From the NCBI GenBank assembly GCA_043228905.1, contig JBHGNT010000008.1, positions 8,680,001 to 8,744,000 on the forward strand: 64,000 nucleotides of DNA, in the 5' to 3' direction. Below are positions 52,985 to 63,866 of the stretch, in pieces (position 1 is the first letter of the stretch; each line of letters begins with the position of its first letter). Both the position numbers and the translations under genes were made by a program. Origin of the DNA: Azolla caroliniana. Its lineage: Eukaryota > Polypodiophyta. Under the pieces are notes generated by a model. The model worked only from the letters and a program-made list of their open reading frames with translations, did no database searches and was not told where the DNA came from.

Positions 52985-53986
52985 TTATAAATTACCATTG
53001 GAAATGTCTACAAATCTCCTATAAACAGCTAAGCTCTTGTTAGTCAGTGGAACAAGTCTACATATATTATCCACATATCGAGCTCGGTATGGAGTCCACA
53101 ACCATGCACCTAGTTGGCAGCTCACTGTTTGCACCAGGTACTGTTCAGGCATTTCCTCGGGTAGAATGAGACAGCATCTCCGAATATTGAAGTAGTGCCG
53201 GAAATGTTCTGTATCCAAAATCAATGTATTGTCGGCATTATATTCAGGCCAAGTAGCCCAAAAATCAGAAAGTCTCTTGTATCTTGCAGCTTCCATTTGC
53301 TCACAATTTTCTCATGCCCATTGACCTTTAAAACGACTTCGCCATTTTGGGAAGAATCTTGCCAAACACTTCCACACATCTGATTTTGGTTTTTCACTCC
53401 AAATAAACAAATCAAAGTATTGCACAGCCCACTCTAGAAACTGATTTGCGTCCTTCCTTGGTTGCATATATCTCACACTCATCAAGACTTTATCAAGCTC
53501 CAAGATCAAGGCTCTTCTTTCGACTTCTAGTGGTTTAGGTTTCCATTCCTGAAACTGAGCCGTTGTTACACCATTTTCTGGTAGGATACGATCAATCTCA
53601 ATCAGCTCAGGTTCGGCCGACACAACTGGCGTCCTTTTCCTCTTCAAACCCCTAGTCGATTGTGTTGGGCCTGGCTTCACATTCTGGTGCTCTTGTTTTG
53701 TCGACTTAGTTATCAATCCTTGGATTACCTCGGTGCATGTAGCTACTGATCTGTTCGATATCAGTCCACTGGTATCACATGCTGCATCTACCTACAACAC
53801 CAAGTCATCCGTGCAACATGCTTGATCAACTTGTGTGACCAGATCACTTGTGTTAGTTGCTACATCTACTTTCAAGATGGGGCCCTTTAAACATGCCGCA
53901 ACATCAACAGTATCCACACTGCCATTGGCCTTACGAGCAATAGAATCAAACCCTTTAGACTCTGCAACATCAGAAAACACCAACAT
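52985..53986 (-). pseudogene. FCP1-like (HAD) phosphatase gene in transposon L
   Basis: From ATG 53986 about 330 codons, with TAG at 53792-53794 and TGA at 53312-53314. After a basic linker (STRGLKRKRTPVV), the C-terminal two thirds follow the FCP1/NIF phosphatase pattern: RRALILELDKVLM (usual LDLDETL), RKDANQFLEWAVQYFDLFIW (usual RPG...FLE......E..VWS), then KRLSDFWATWPEYNADNTLI and LDTEHFRHYFN (usual NTLLLDDSP). The first Asp of the catalytic DxDxT is Glu and the Thr is lost, so it is unlikely to be an active phosphatase even without the stops. It may bind a phosphoprotein such as RNA polymerase II; that is inference. Confidence 0.55.
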
Positions 53987-54210
53987 ATTCACACTCACAA
54001 AGTAACTAACAGTCTCACAAAACAATATCCTGAAAATCAAAGAGTTTCAGTCATAGAACAACACTCTTCAAATTATCTTGGAAAAACATCATAGAGTTCC
54101 ATTACATAATGTGGATCAAGCAACAACCAATTTGAGGTTTTACTTGTCCAACAGGATAGTAAAACTTCATAAAACCCTAGCAAAATCCCTAAGCTAACAA
54201 TCATATCCAA
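53987..54210. other. Spacer between two minus-strand genes of transposon L
   Basis: AT-rich and non-coding. It could be an intron if the RING gene and the FCP1-like gene are one transcription unit; I found no donor in the right phase. Confidence 0.4.
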
Positions 54211-54746
54211 CTAAACAGTATTTCGCTCCACTACGTCTGGGCCCCTTGACCGAGTAACTGGTCTTGTTCCCGATTGTGGCCCCTTCTTCAGCCTTTTTCT
54301 AGTCGGTTCCCCATTTAGCCTTGCTTCTTTCACCCAATGCGCAAGTGTGTCCTCCTCCGACAACCTTCCCATCACCTCAGCAGCTAATTGCACATCAGCC
54401 ATTTCTTGAACTAGCTTTTCAAGTACAGAGGGATCTGTTTGAACATTTTCAGTAGTTGGGCTCGGTGGGGTGGAATCAAGGTCTTGAGATTCGAAGAAAT
54501 GTTGCATCAAGTGTTCATAAACACTATTGTTGTGAACCTCAGTTTTACATGTTGTTTCCACTATTTCATGGCATTTCACATCGTTGCCTAATTCAGTACA
54601 CTGTTCCAAAAGAATAGCGTGGAGTTTATCTGAAGGAGATGTGATAGCAGGACTCTTACTTTCAGCCACGTTGGCAGCAGTATCCTCATCTGTTGCAGCG
54701 TCATCAGCACCAGACACATCATGTGCCGTCCTTAATCCACAAGATT

Positions 54747-56266
54747 CTACAATAACATGGCAGCTATTTAGGATAACTAATTAGCTACTTTACTAAACTA
54801 TGGTAGAAGCTAGGATAGCTAATTAGCTACTACGATAGCTAATTAGGATAGCTAATTAGCTAGTACGATAGCTAATTAGGATAGCTAATTAGCTAGTACG
54901 ATAGCTAATTAGCTAGTATGATAGCTAATTAGGATAGCTAATTAGCTAGTACGATAGCTAATTAGCTACTTTACTCAACTATGGTTGTAGCTAGGATAGC
55001 TAATTAGCTACTTTACTCAACTATGGTAGTAGCTAGGATAGCTAGCTAATTAGCTACTTTACTCAACTATGGTAGTAGCTAGGATAGCTAATTAGCTACT
55101 TTACTCAACTATGGTAGTAGCTAGGATAGCTAGCTAATTAGCTACTTTACTCAACTATGGTAGTAGCTAGGATAGCTAGCTAATTAGCTACTTTACTCAA
55201 CTATGGTAGTAGCTAGGATAGCTAATTAGCTACTTTACTCAACTATGGTAGTAGCTAGGATAGCTAATTAGCTACTTTACTCAACTATGGTAGTAGCTAG
55301 GATAGCTAATTAGCTACTTTACTAACTATGGTAGTAGCTAGGATAGCTAATTAGCTACTTTACTAACTATGGTAGTAGCTAGGATAGCTAATTAGCTTAC
55401 TAGGATAGCTAATTAGCTACAATGAAAGCTAATTAGCTACTTTCTCAACTATGTAGTAGCTAGGATAGCTTATTAGCTACTAGGATAGCTAATTAGCTGC
55501 CAGTAGTTAATTAGCTACTAGGATAACTTATTAGCTACTTTACACAACTATGGCAGTAGCTAATTAGCTACTATGATAGCTAATTAGCTAGTAGGATAGC
55601 TAATTAGTTGCCAGTAGCTAATTAGCTACTAGGATAGCTAATTAGTTGCCAGTAGCTAATTAGCTACTAGGATAGCTAATTAGCTTTTTTACACAATTAT
55701 GGTACTAGCTAATTAGCTAGTACCATAGCTAATTAGCTACTAGGATAGCTAATTAGCTACTAGGATAGCTTATTAGCTACTTTACACAACTATGGTAGTA
55801 GCTAATTAGCTACTAGGATAGCTAATTAGTTGCCAGTAGCTAATTAGCTAGTAGGATAGCTAATTAGCTTTTTTACACAACTATGGTACTAGCTAATTAG
55901 CTACTAGGATAGCTAATTAGCTGCTAGGATAGCTAATTAGCTGCTAGTAGCTAATTAGCTACTAGGATAGCTTATTAGCTACTTTACACAACTATGGTAG
56001 TAGCTAATTAGCTACTAGGATAGCTAATTAGTTGCTAGTAGCTAATTAGCTAGTAGGATAGCTAATTAGCTTTTTTACACAACTATGGTACTAGCTAATT
56101 AGCTAGTACCATAGCTAATTAGCTACTAGGATAGCTAATTAACTAGTAGCTCATTAGCTGCCAGTAGCTAATTAGCTAGTAGGATAGCTAATTAGAAAAG
56201 ACTAAGCTTATTAGCTACAGTATGGTATATCTGTTAGTTTTCTGCACTCATTTGGTAGAGCTGTAC
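54747..56266. repeat. Palindrome array in the RING gene intron
   Basis: About 1.5 kb of TAGCTAATTAGCTA copies. From about 54960 to 55400 they form higher-order units of about 43 bases with CTTTACTCAACTATGGTAGT spacers. It is the same core as in the transposase intron. Confidence 0.92.
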
Positions 56267-57589
56267 TGCAATCTCCCAAATAGAATGCAGCAATTCGACA
56301 GGCATGTTGAAAACAAAGCAGATGGTATGTGTGGTTGCATGGTTGTAGGTGAACCAACAAAGACGCAGTTTTGTCCTCCACACCTAACCCGCAAGCAATG
56401 CAACGTGCTTGAACTGTCAATAAATCATTTTCTGGTTCTGCTTCATTTGGTAAGGGAGCAAGAATGTTCAGGTCTAAATCCTGTCTGGTCCTTACCATTC
56501 CCTCCACAAAATGTAGCTGCTTCTTAAGGCAGCTAACTACCTATTCTTGATGAATGTATTGTTCCTTCAACGCAACAGAGAAATTTACCGATTAATTATT
56601 CCTATTGTTGAAAGATACACCAACTTTGCTCAGGAATCGTTAACTTACTTGAAGCTTATCCAAATTGTAATCTACAACAGTATTTACACCTAGAAGGTCC
56701 AGGTTCATTGAAAGAACCTGGAACTCTATTTGCAGTTGTATTTTACGCTGGGGATCCAGTGGCCCCTCTAATTCAAGCTCCTGTTGCGCAACCTATTCCA
56801 GATAATGCTTGATTAGCACATTTTACCCTTAAAGTTATTTATAACACAATCACATAGCAGCAAAACAATAGTTACCTAAATCTTATTTCTAATCGTTGTA
56901 ACAGCGGAAGTAACTTTGCTCTCCATTGCAGAAGCCATTGTGGCTTTCTCTAAATCAGTCTTAAAAAATGCCAATGTCTCACAGGCTTCATGGACATTTT
57001 TTAGCATATAGCTAACCAATGTCTCACCTGTATCATCGACATTGGCTTTCCTTGGGTGTCGGTGTGTTGTATGCCCCCGGTCTTGCTGGGAGTCGGCAGT
57101 TGCATCAACAGCTGCCATGCTCCAAAATCTGTCTATTTCTTGTGCCAAGGTCCCCATCTTTCGGCATCTTTTTACCGATGCCTCACCATAGACTGCCCAA
57201 GCTACCCTATACATTTCAGGGTCTCTGGATTCCTTCGTTGTTTTGCAGTACTCATATGCAAATGCTCTAGCAAATGAAACTGACAACTCATTGTTGACTG
57301 GGATCTCCTGATGAACTTTCTGGTGCAGTCTCATGCAGTCATCGTACAAGTCGGCTCGTACATGCTTCAGCTTGACCTTGCCTTTGACTCTAGGCACTGT
57401 ATATACTGTCATCCAGTCTACATCACTGATCAATTTATCACTTAGGACAACAAGGTCAACACCCTCGAGTGACAGACCATAGGTGTTGTGGAAGTCCTCC
57501 TTTGTCTCGCAAAATTTTGCGAAGTTTAGCACTCTCGTATACGGAGGAACGAGCCATCTGAAATATCATTTCAGAAATCAGAAATAGTG

Positions 57590-58130
57590 CAAAATCAGAA
57601 TATGTGAGAATCAGAAACCCCAATCAACAACAACAAAAATGGTGCAAAATCTTTAACTTAGCAAATCGGAAACCCTAATCATAATTTGTTTTCAAAAATT
57701 TGAAATCAGAAACCCTAATCAAAATCTGTAATCAGAAGTTTGAAATCAGAAACCCTAATCAAAATCTGTAATCAAAAGTTTGTAACCAGAAACCTTATTC
57801 AGAAATTCTAATCAGAAATTTATAATCAAAAACCCTAATCAGAAATTTCAATCAGAAACCCTAATCAGAAATTTCCATCACAAACCCTAATCAGAAATCC
57901 TAAACAGAAATTTATAAACAAAAAACCCTATTCAGAAATTCTAATTAGAAATTCTAATCTGTAATCAAAATTTGTAACCAGAAACCCTATTCAGAAATTC
58001 TAATCAGAAATTTATGATCAAAAACCCTAATCAAAAATTTCAATCACAAACCCTAATCAGAAATTCTAATCAGAAATTTATAAACAAAAACCCTAATCAG
58101 AAATTTCAATCAGAAACCCCAATCATCACT
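57590..58130. repeat. Degenerate tandem repeat in the first intron of the RING gene
   Basis: Irregular units such as AATCAGAAACCCTAATCAGA and AATTTATAATCAAAAACCCT. The CCCTAA word recalls the plant telomere repeat, but the units are longer and irregular. Confidence 0.75.
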
Positions 58131-58200
58131 AAAGACAGGATTAAACACAAAAAAAAGTAATATAAACACACCTGTTGCTACTCCCCGATTTGCGAGACAT

Positions 58201-58654
58201 CCTTGTATGGGACTCCAAGGACTTCGCCTTATTTGATTTTGGGGAAATATGAATTGGCACCAAAGTTCAGACAATAGTCAAAAAGAAAAAACAAATGTTT
58301 GGGGTTTTTGTAACTGAAACATACCTGGACGATGATCGAGCGGGTTCTGTGTTGTAGCTCTCAATCTGCAATGTCGATTTTCTGCTGTTGCGGGAGCTAC
58401 GTCTGCGTTCGTGCTCTAAGTACTCCATCTGCGTTCAAAATCAAAATTAGGCTAAACAGGAAATTGATGACATTGAAGTCGACCTTAGATGATGGTGCTA
58501 TTCCCCAAGTTCCACTACGTCTGAAACAGAAGTTCAAATATTTGAGTTTTTTCATAAATTAGTTTTTCAAATATTTGATTTTCCCACAAAAAAGACTAGC
58601 TAAACAAATAGCTAATTAGCTATGGCCATTTTAGTAGCTAATTAGCTATAATAG
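58201..58654. other. Right subterminal region of transposon L
   Basis: No clear gene. Possible promoter of the RING gene. Near the end it has GCTAATTAGCTATGG and AGCTAATTAGCTATAATAG, the same palindrome as in the introns. Confidence 0.45.
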
Positions 58655-58679
58655 TGTTTCCACTCGCATGCTTTTACCC
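58655..58679 (-). repeat. Right terminal inverted repeat of transposon L
   Basis: The minus strand starts GGGTAAAAGCATGCGAGTGG. It is followed outside by the ACTT duplication. Confidence 0.9.
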
Positions 58680-58683
58680 ACTT

Positions 58684-59560
58684 CCTATTGCTATGTCTGA
58701 GGCGTCGACGAACACGTGGAATGGCTTCACCCAAACTGGGGGTTTTATGACGGGGGCATGTGTGAGCATTATCTTAAGTGCCTCATAGGCCTTATCCTCC
58801 ATTGCAATCCATTGGAAAGGAGTCCGGTGTACGGCAACATGTAATGGCCTAGCGAAGTCCGCCAAATATCGCATCATCCGACTGTGCCACCGTATTTGTC
58901 CTAAAAACCGGCTGAGCGATTTAGCGTTTGTCGGAGTTTTGGCTTGTGTAATCACGGAGATCTTGTTCGGATCGACCGATATCCCCTCCTTGCTGACTAT
59001 ATGGCCCAGGAGAGTCCCGCTGGTCACGGCGAAAGCACATTTCGCGGGATTCAAACTTAAGCGTGCGGTGCAGCAACGTTCCAAGTCTATTGTAAGTGCG
59101 TAAAATGGTCTATTGTTCTCCCATATATCGCAAAGTCATCTAAAAAAACTTGCATGAACGCCGGAATGTATTCCCCAAAGATCTTCATAATTGTCCGTTG
59201 AAATGTTGCCGGCGTCGTCTTTAGTCCGAAATGCGTCCGTAATAGTTACGGCGTTTAATTTTCGGTAATCTACACATACCCGTATTTTGCCGTTTTTCTT
59301 TGGAACGACCACTATCGTGCTTAACCATGTCGCTTATTTAACTGGCCGTATGAACCCCGCCTTCAGGAGCTTTTCAATTTCTTCTTTCACGCGAGTCGCG
59401 TAGTTCGGGTTCATGCGGTAGCAGCGCTACTGGACGGGTTTTGCGTCTGTTGCTAAATTGATCTTATGCTGATAGAACTTAGGATCTAACCCCTTCATGT
59501 CCTCATGAGCCCAAGCGAACACATCTTTATATTTCGTGAGTAGTGCGATCATCGTGTTTC
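58684..59560 (-). pseudogene. Gypsy K reverse transcriptase with an internal deletion
   Basis: The fingers are present (CVDYRKLNAVTITDAF). The sequence then jumps to TTPATFQRTIMKIFGEY and FLDDFAIYGRT, so about 60 residues of the palm are missing. After a frame change, RLSLNPAKCAFAV, ISVDPNKISVI and the start of RNase H (FVDASDIAIGS) follow up to the insertion of L. Confidence 0.82.
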
Positions 59561-59561
59561 T

Positions 59562-60580
59562 CTAGTCCGGCCTTAATTCCTTTACGATGGAGAGGAAACG
59601 GGGTTCCAACTCCGTACCCACATTTACTTCTTCCAAGGCGGAAGCGGTGACTCGTCGTGAAATCTCCTTTTGCCTTTTGAATTCCGCTCGTGCTCTACTG
59701 AGTTCCACTATGGACTCTAGGTTTGGTTCGTAAGCCTCGTCATGGAGAACAGTGGCCATGGCATATCCTGCCGCGGTTGCGATGACATCGATTTCAAACA
59801 GCAGAATGATTCGTGGGTGCTCATCTAGATATGCCTCTAATTCTGCATCCTCCACCCTAGCCAGCATATTTATTTCTTCTGCGTATAATGGTGTTATACC
59901 CTTAGGTTGTGGCATGCTTCCTTCCGTAGGTACGCGAACCTTGGTGCGTCCGTGTCGGAAACTAATACACTTGTGTTGCCAGCTCTACTTGATATTTGCT
60001 GCCCGAAGCCATGGTCTGCCCAGAAGCACTAGGTACGCCCTTGGGGCGTCCAAGGCGAGGACCACCGCCGAGATGTCGAAGCGATGTCCGCCCACGATAA
60101 TGCCTATTTTGCAAATTAACCCCAATGGTCGTATTGAGCGGGTATCTGCCATTCCGAGCCAGAATGGGCAAACCTCCCATTCTGAAATGCCTAACTGCTC
60201 GCAAGTTTTCATGTTAATTACATTGACGTCTAAGCTACCATCGATTACGCATCCAGGAATTTCCTGTCTGTGTTGAATACTAATGTAATAGTTGGGTTGT
60301 GCTAATCCACTACCGGCGGTTCGTCGCTAACGTCTATAAGGTTTGTAGCAATGCTCACCCCGGGTATGCCTATCACCCGTTCTTCCATGGTCTGGCGGAA
60401 GCGTGGGACTAGCTGCAATAGTTTCTCCATGGTTAACGTTATCTCGTAGCCCGCTAATGCCTGCCAAATGGGGTACGGGACCTGTCCTTCGTCCTCTGCT
60501 CGCTCCCTCGCGTTCGCGGACTCCTTCTGCATGCGCTCTGTATTGGTCGCGTTTGCTTTTTCCACCCATGCCTGGGCTTG
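59562..60580 (-). pseudogene. Gypsy K protease region and linker to RT
   Basis: Upstream: GIPGVSIATNLIDVSDEPPV and a retropepsin-like stretch (CVIDGSLDVNVINMKTCEQLG, read with a Gly-Ser after Asp; LLGRPWLRAANIK). Then a TAG and an open linker of 117 codons (YAEEINMLARVEDAELEAYL). The protease motif is DGS, so the usual D-S/T-G is not seen. Confidence 0.6.
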
Positions 60581-62134
60581 TTATCGTATCTCGTCTTGCG
60601 TAGCTCAATTAGCCGTTTTTGTTTGCCGGCGTGTCGTGACTTGCTGCACTTCCGTCGTAATCGTATTGACGGTGGGCCCCTTTCCATTGCGTGTTGGGCA
60701 TTGCGTGGCATAATGTCCTGGCTGTTGACAAATAAAACAATGTATGCTTGATTAACCCTTCTCGGATCCTGGTGGTGTGTGCCGCTCCCCTGGTGCTACT
60801 TGCTCCTCGCGGTCCGGCCTTGTTTGTCAGAACGCACGCAGTGGTTGTTGTTGGTCCCATCGTTGTTCCTGGTGTTGCTGATCTCCCGAGCTTTCGTCGT
60901 AATGCGGGTGATCTCGATATTGTTGCGGCTTACCACGATAACCATTGAAGCCGCCCCATTTGTTTGTCGGCCGATGATTCTCGTAGCGCCAGCCCCCTTT
61001 AGCATAACTCGGATGTCCACGATAATCCTCGTCCTCTGGTTCGTCTTCCTCGGAGTCATTGTGATTTTGGCGATTCCGGTGGTGCCAGTCATCCCGTGGG
61101 TTGCGATCCACATACCGTGGTCGGTCTTCTTGCCTCCTTTGTTTAGTCCAGCGTGGTGGACACTGGGTGTCCATGCTGCGGACTACGGGAGTGGCCCTGT
61201 TCAACATATTGTATTCGCATTGTTCGACTGTGTGAGCCTTCGAGTGGCAGATTGGGAAGTGGATTCGCATATTGCACTCCACTGCGGAATGCCCCGAGTT
61301 CAAGCAAATCGTGCACTGGATTGTTTGACGAAACTAGCGTTCCTCGTCCTGGGGTAATGCTAGTCGTAAGGAGGACATAGAAAACCTTTCCTACTCCTCG
61401 TCCAACTCGAGCTATAATGCTCGTTCAATAACCATATCCGATGTTTCCCCTTTCACGCTATTGTTGTTGAGCGTTGCCCGGATGGGTCGGCGTAATGCTG
61501 CCAGAAATGTTTCTCGAGCCTCGTCCTCCACGGGGCTCCTTTCTAGTTTCCGCCGTAGATTTTGGAAACGTAACCTGAAATCTGCGATCGTCTCGGTCGG
61601 CAGTTGCTTAATCGTGTAGAACTGTCCGAGGATTTCACATTCTGGAACCCTCCGATGGAAGAACCGCAAGAAAGCGGACTGCAGCTGATCGAAGGTTGTG
61701 ATTGCTGGTAAATCCATCTGTGAATGCCAAAACGCCGCTCGCCCATCCAATATTAACCCGAACTCCGTCATTTTCGACTAGTGCGCTACCGCCTCCGAAA
61801 GGCTCTACACCATGTGGTTCGCATTCCAGACATTAAGGAACATGCGAATATGGGTTGCGGCGTCAGTTTCGCCGTTAAAGCGGGGGTAGGCAAAGGCCAT
61901 GCTAGGGGCTACGGCGGGTCGGGAGAGACCACAAGGTGGCTGTGGTGAGCGTACTCCCCGCATCTCATCGAGGTATTTGGAGAGCGAAGACTCAACTTTG
62001 TAATCACGGCAAGTAGTACTGAGGTCGCTGAGGCGAGGCTTTTGCCGTGCGCGTTCTTCTACCTAGCGTGTGATGGACCTTGTTATTGGACGGTCTTGTC
62101 GTGTTGGTTCTTTGGGGCGTCTGCGGCTAAACAT
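60581..62134 (-). pseudogene. Gypsy K gag
   Basis: From ATG 62134 (FSRRRPKEPTRQDRP), with three TAG stops before 61770. The core Gag domain has AAFWHSQMDLPAITTFDQL and LGQFYTIKQLPTETIADFRL. Zinc knuckles follow: CTICLNSGHSAVEC, a damaged second one (FPICHSKAHTVEQC), an Arg/His-rich linker, and CFICQQPGHYATQC at about 60730. Multiple knuckles and a basic linker fit RNA binding. Confidence 0.75.
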
Positions 62135-62161
62135 CCATTCGTCGTTGCTCGTTTGTGAGAA

Positions 62162-62181
62162 GACACAGATTTGGCGTGCCA
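62162..62181 (-). promoter_or_regulatory. Probable primer-binding site of gypsy K
   Basis: After the 5' LTR the minus strand reads CTTT and then TGGCACGCCAAATCTG. It starts with TGG, as a tRNA-primed site does. I cannot name the tRNA. Confidence 0.5.
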
Positions 62182-62185
62182 AAAG

Positions 62186-62622
62186 TGTCACCGCTTAGGA
62201 ACACGGTCTGCGGTCAGTCCTTCGACCTAGACCTCCAAGTGGTTGTGGAATAACGAATAGGCATCTATGCGTAATGCGTAGGGGAATGTTACCTGTAACC
62301 TATCAGCGTATAAGGGAGACGGCTACAACCGACTCCTTAGCAATGGTTACACTTACGTTCTTACACGCTCAGGTATTCCAGACATACAGTAGATTAGCCG
62401 TAGTTATACACAGACTTTCAGAGAAGATAGAATTCTTATTATGATACGTTCCTTTACATTCCAAAATTACACGCACCTCTATCAGAGGTTTTCTGCCCTT
62501 TATATACGCAGGGTCTATTTAGCCGTTCATGCTTCCTGCGTGAACCGTTACATGCGTTATGATCTTATATTATTTCTTATTCCTATGCTCTTGTCCATCG
62601 GTTACAATTCCAGCGGACAACA
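62186..62622 (-). repeat. 5' LTR of gypsy K (437 bp)
   Basis: The minus strand starts TGTTGTCCGCTGG and ends AGCGGTGACA. It pairs with 42892-43330. A TATATAAAGGG-like promoter motif lies in the middle. Confidence 0.92.
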
Positions 62623-62627
62623 TTGCT

Positions 62628-63866
62628 GAAACAACCCTTTACTATGGCACCAATCCTTTTACATCCTAACCCAACTAAGCCTCTCCAAGTCAAAACAGAT
62701 GTTTCCAATTTCGCCATTGGGGCGATCCTCTCCCAACCATATGAGGTCGATGTGCTTCACCCGGTGGCTAACTACTCCCGCAAATTCACGGCCCCAGAAA
62801 TCAACTACCCCATATACGACTAGGAGCTTCTCGCTATTATTGCTGCTTTTGAAGAATGGAGACCCTATTTAGCCGGGGCGCAACACCGCATCCAATTGAT
62901 TACAGATCACAAAAAATCTAATATACTTTTCTACCACACGAACCTTAAATCGTAGACAGACACGATGGTCGACCTTCTTGACAGACTATGATTTTGTGAT
63001 AATCTTTCAACCGGGTGCTCAACACACGACGGCTGATGTCTTATCCCATCGGTCTGAGTTCGAGCTCACTCCGGAGGAGGAAGCCTATGTTTAGCAGTCC
63101 CAGAGTTTGTTAAAGCCTAACCAATTCTACAACTTCGTGACTTGCTTGCTCTAGGATGACTCTTTGCTCAAGCAAATAGCAGAAGCCACTATAACTGACA
63201 AGTTCGCCACAGAGGTCAAGGGAGGTATCACAAATCCCTACCATGAGCCCAAAAGACCTGATTTAGCTCATTTTACAATTCAAGATAATCTTTTGTTTCG
63301 AGATAATATTTTTTATGTCCTAGAAGGTCCTTGTCGGACAACGGTGCTTCACGAGTGTCACGATGATCCACTTGTTGGTCATTTTGGCATTGCGAAAACC
63401 TTGGAGTTGATATCTCGGGGATACTGGTGGCCACAACCGTGGAAATTCATCAAAGAGTTCGTTAAGTCATGCGATGTTTGTGCTCGCTCTAAAGCATCTA
63501 ATCATCGACCATATGGTCTCCTTCGTCCTCTCTAAATCCCCAAACGGCTTTGGGCCTCTCTTTCCATGGATTTGTTTCCAATTTCAGGCAGCACCTTCTG
63601 CAAACCTTTGGTTGTACTGTGAATCTATCTTCCGCTTATCATCCGCAAACCGATGGACAAACAGAGCAAGTTAACCAAATCTTGGAACAATACTTGCGGT
63701 GCTCTCTTAGTTACCAACAAGACAACTAGGTTGACCTTCTCCCACTTGCTGAGTTCGTCTACAACAACTCGTTGCATGCATCTACGGGAGTTACTCCATT
63801 TTTCCCCAACTACAATCTCCACCCCCGCTTTGGTGTAAAACCAGGATGGAATGAGCGAGTCGGCAA
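62628..63866 (+). pseudogene. Gypsy J RNase H and integrase
   Basis: Continues J pol after K: MAPILLHPNPTKPLQVKTD, DVSNFAIGAILSQ, a TAG in NYPIYD*ELLAII, damaged RNase H, the integrase zinc finger (HECHDDPLVGHFG ... CDVCARSK), a stop, part of the first core motif (MDLFPISG), then a deletion to the PQTDGQTEQVN-type region. It is cut at 63866. Confidence 0.82.

Larger units (their letters stand above)
54211..58200 (-). pseudogene. Five-exon RING-H2 gene in transposon L
   Basis: Exons 58172-58200 (MSRKSGSSN), 56876-57557, 56649-56780, 56267-56522 and 54211-54746 join with GT-AG introns and matching phases. The only lesion in this model is TAG at 56876-56878, the last codon of exon 2 directly before GTAAC; CAG there would give a normal CAG|GTAA donor. 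The product would be about 540 residues: an unrecognised alpha-rich N-terminus, then a RING-H2-like finger (CIAC ... PCNHTYHLLC ... CKSC) whose last Cys pair is completed only by joining exons 4 and 5, then an acidic and finally basic tail (TRKRLKKG). RING fingers usually act as ubiquitin ligases. It is convergent with the transposase. Confidence 0.6.
47843..58679 (+). mobile_element. 10.8-kb Sola-like DNA transposon L
   Basis: The 25-bp terminal inverted repeats start GGGT(G/A)AAAGCATGCGAGTGG and have one mismatch. The 4-bp target duplication is ACTT (47839-47842 and 58680-58683). Removing the element restores the K RNase H reading (DIAIGS then ALMQL), so the ends are exact. A 4-bp duplication and termini beginning GRG fit Sola2 as I recall it from the original description. 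It holds a transposase with one large intron, convergent accessory genes and repeat arrays. Confidence 0.85.
42892..62622 (-). mobile_element. Gypsy K with an extra coiled-coil ORF, split by DNA transposon L
   Basis: LTRs of 439 and 437 bp and target duplication TTGCT (42887-42891 and 62623-62627). Without transposon L the element is about 8.9 kb. Order on the minus strand: LTR, gag, protease, RT, RNase H, integrase, extra ORF of about 2.5 kb, LTR. The integrase (CDLCQRMGQP, WGLDFVGPF, YILVVTDYCTKWVEA) resembles the plant Tat/Athila branch, where some members have an extra or env-like ORF after pol. Stops, frameshifts and an RT deletion inactivate it. Confidence 0.9.
39899..63866 (+). mobile_element. 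Gypsy J, split by gypsy K
   Basis: 5' LTR, gag, protease and RT run to 42891. RNase H and integrase resume at 62628 when K and one TTGCT are removed (the codons for AYDLL and KQPFT rejoin in frame). J is related to H: same LTR start TGTCATA, same end GTGACA, and similar Gag and Pol. It has many stops and an integrase deletion. It is cut at 63866 by another LTR. Confidence 0.88.

Noticed and set aside
49975-56266. CRISPR-like array or centromeric satellite
   Set aside because: The palindromic units vary in spacing, lie in two introns and at the ends of one transposon, and spacers are themselves repeated.
57590-58130. Interstitial telomere repeat (CCCTAA words)
   Set aside because: The CCCTAA words are embedded in longer irregular AATCAGAAA units inside an intron, not a 7-bp telomeric array.
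47843-58679. hAT, Mutator, PIF/Harbinger, CACTA or piggyBac assignment for transposon L
   Set aside because: The 4-bp ACTT dupl., the GGGT termini and the transposase motifs do not fit the 8-bp, 9-11-bp, 3-bp, CACTA-ended or TTAA patterns of these groups.
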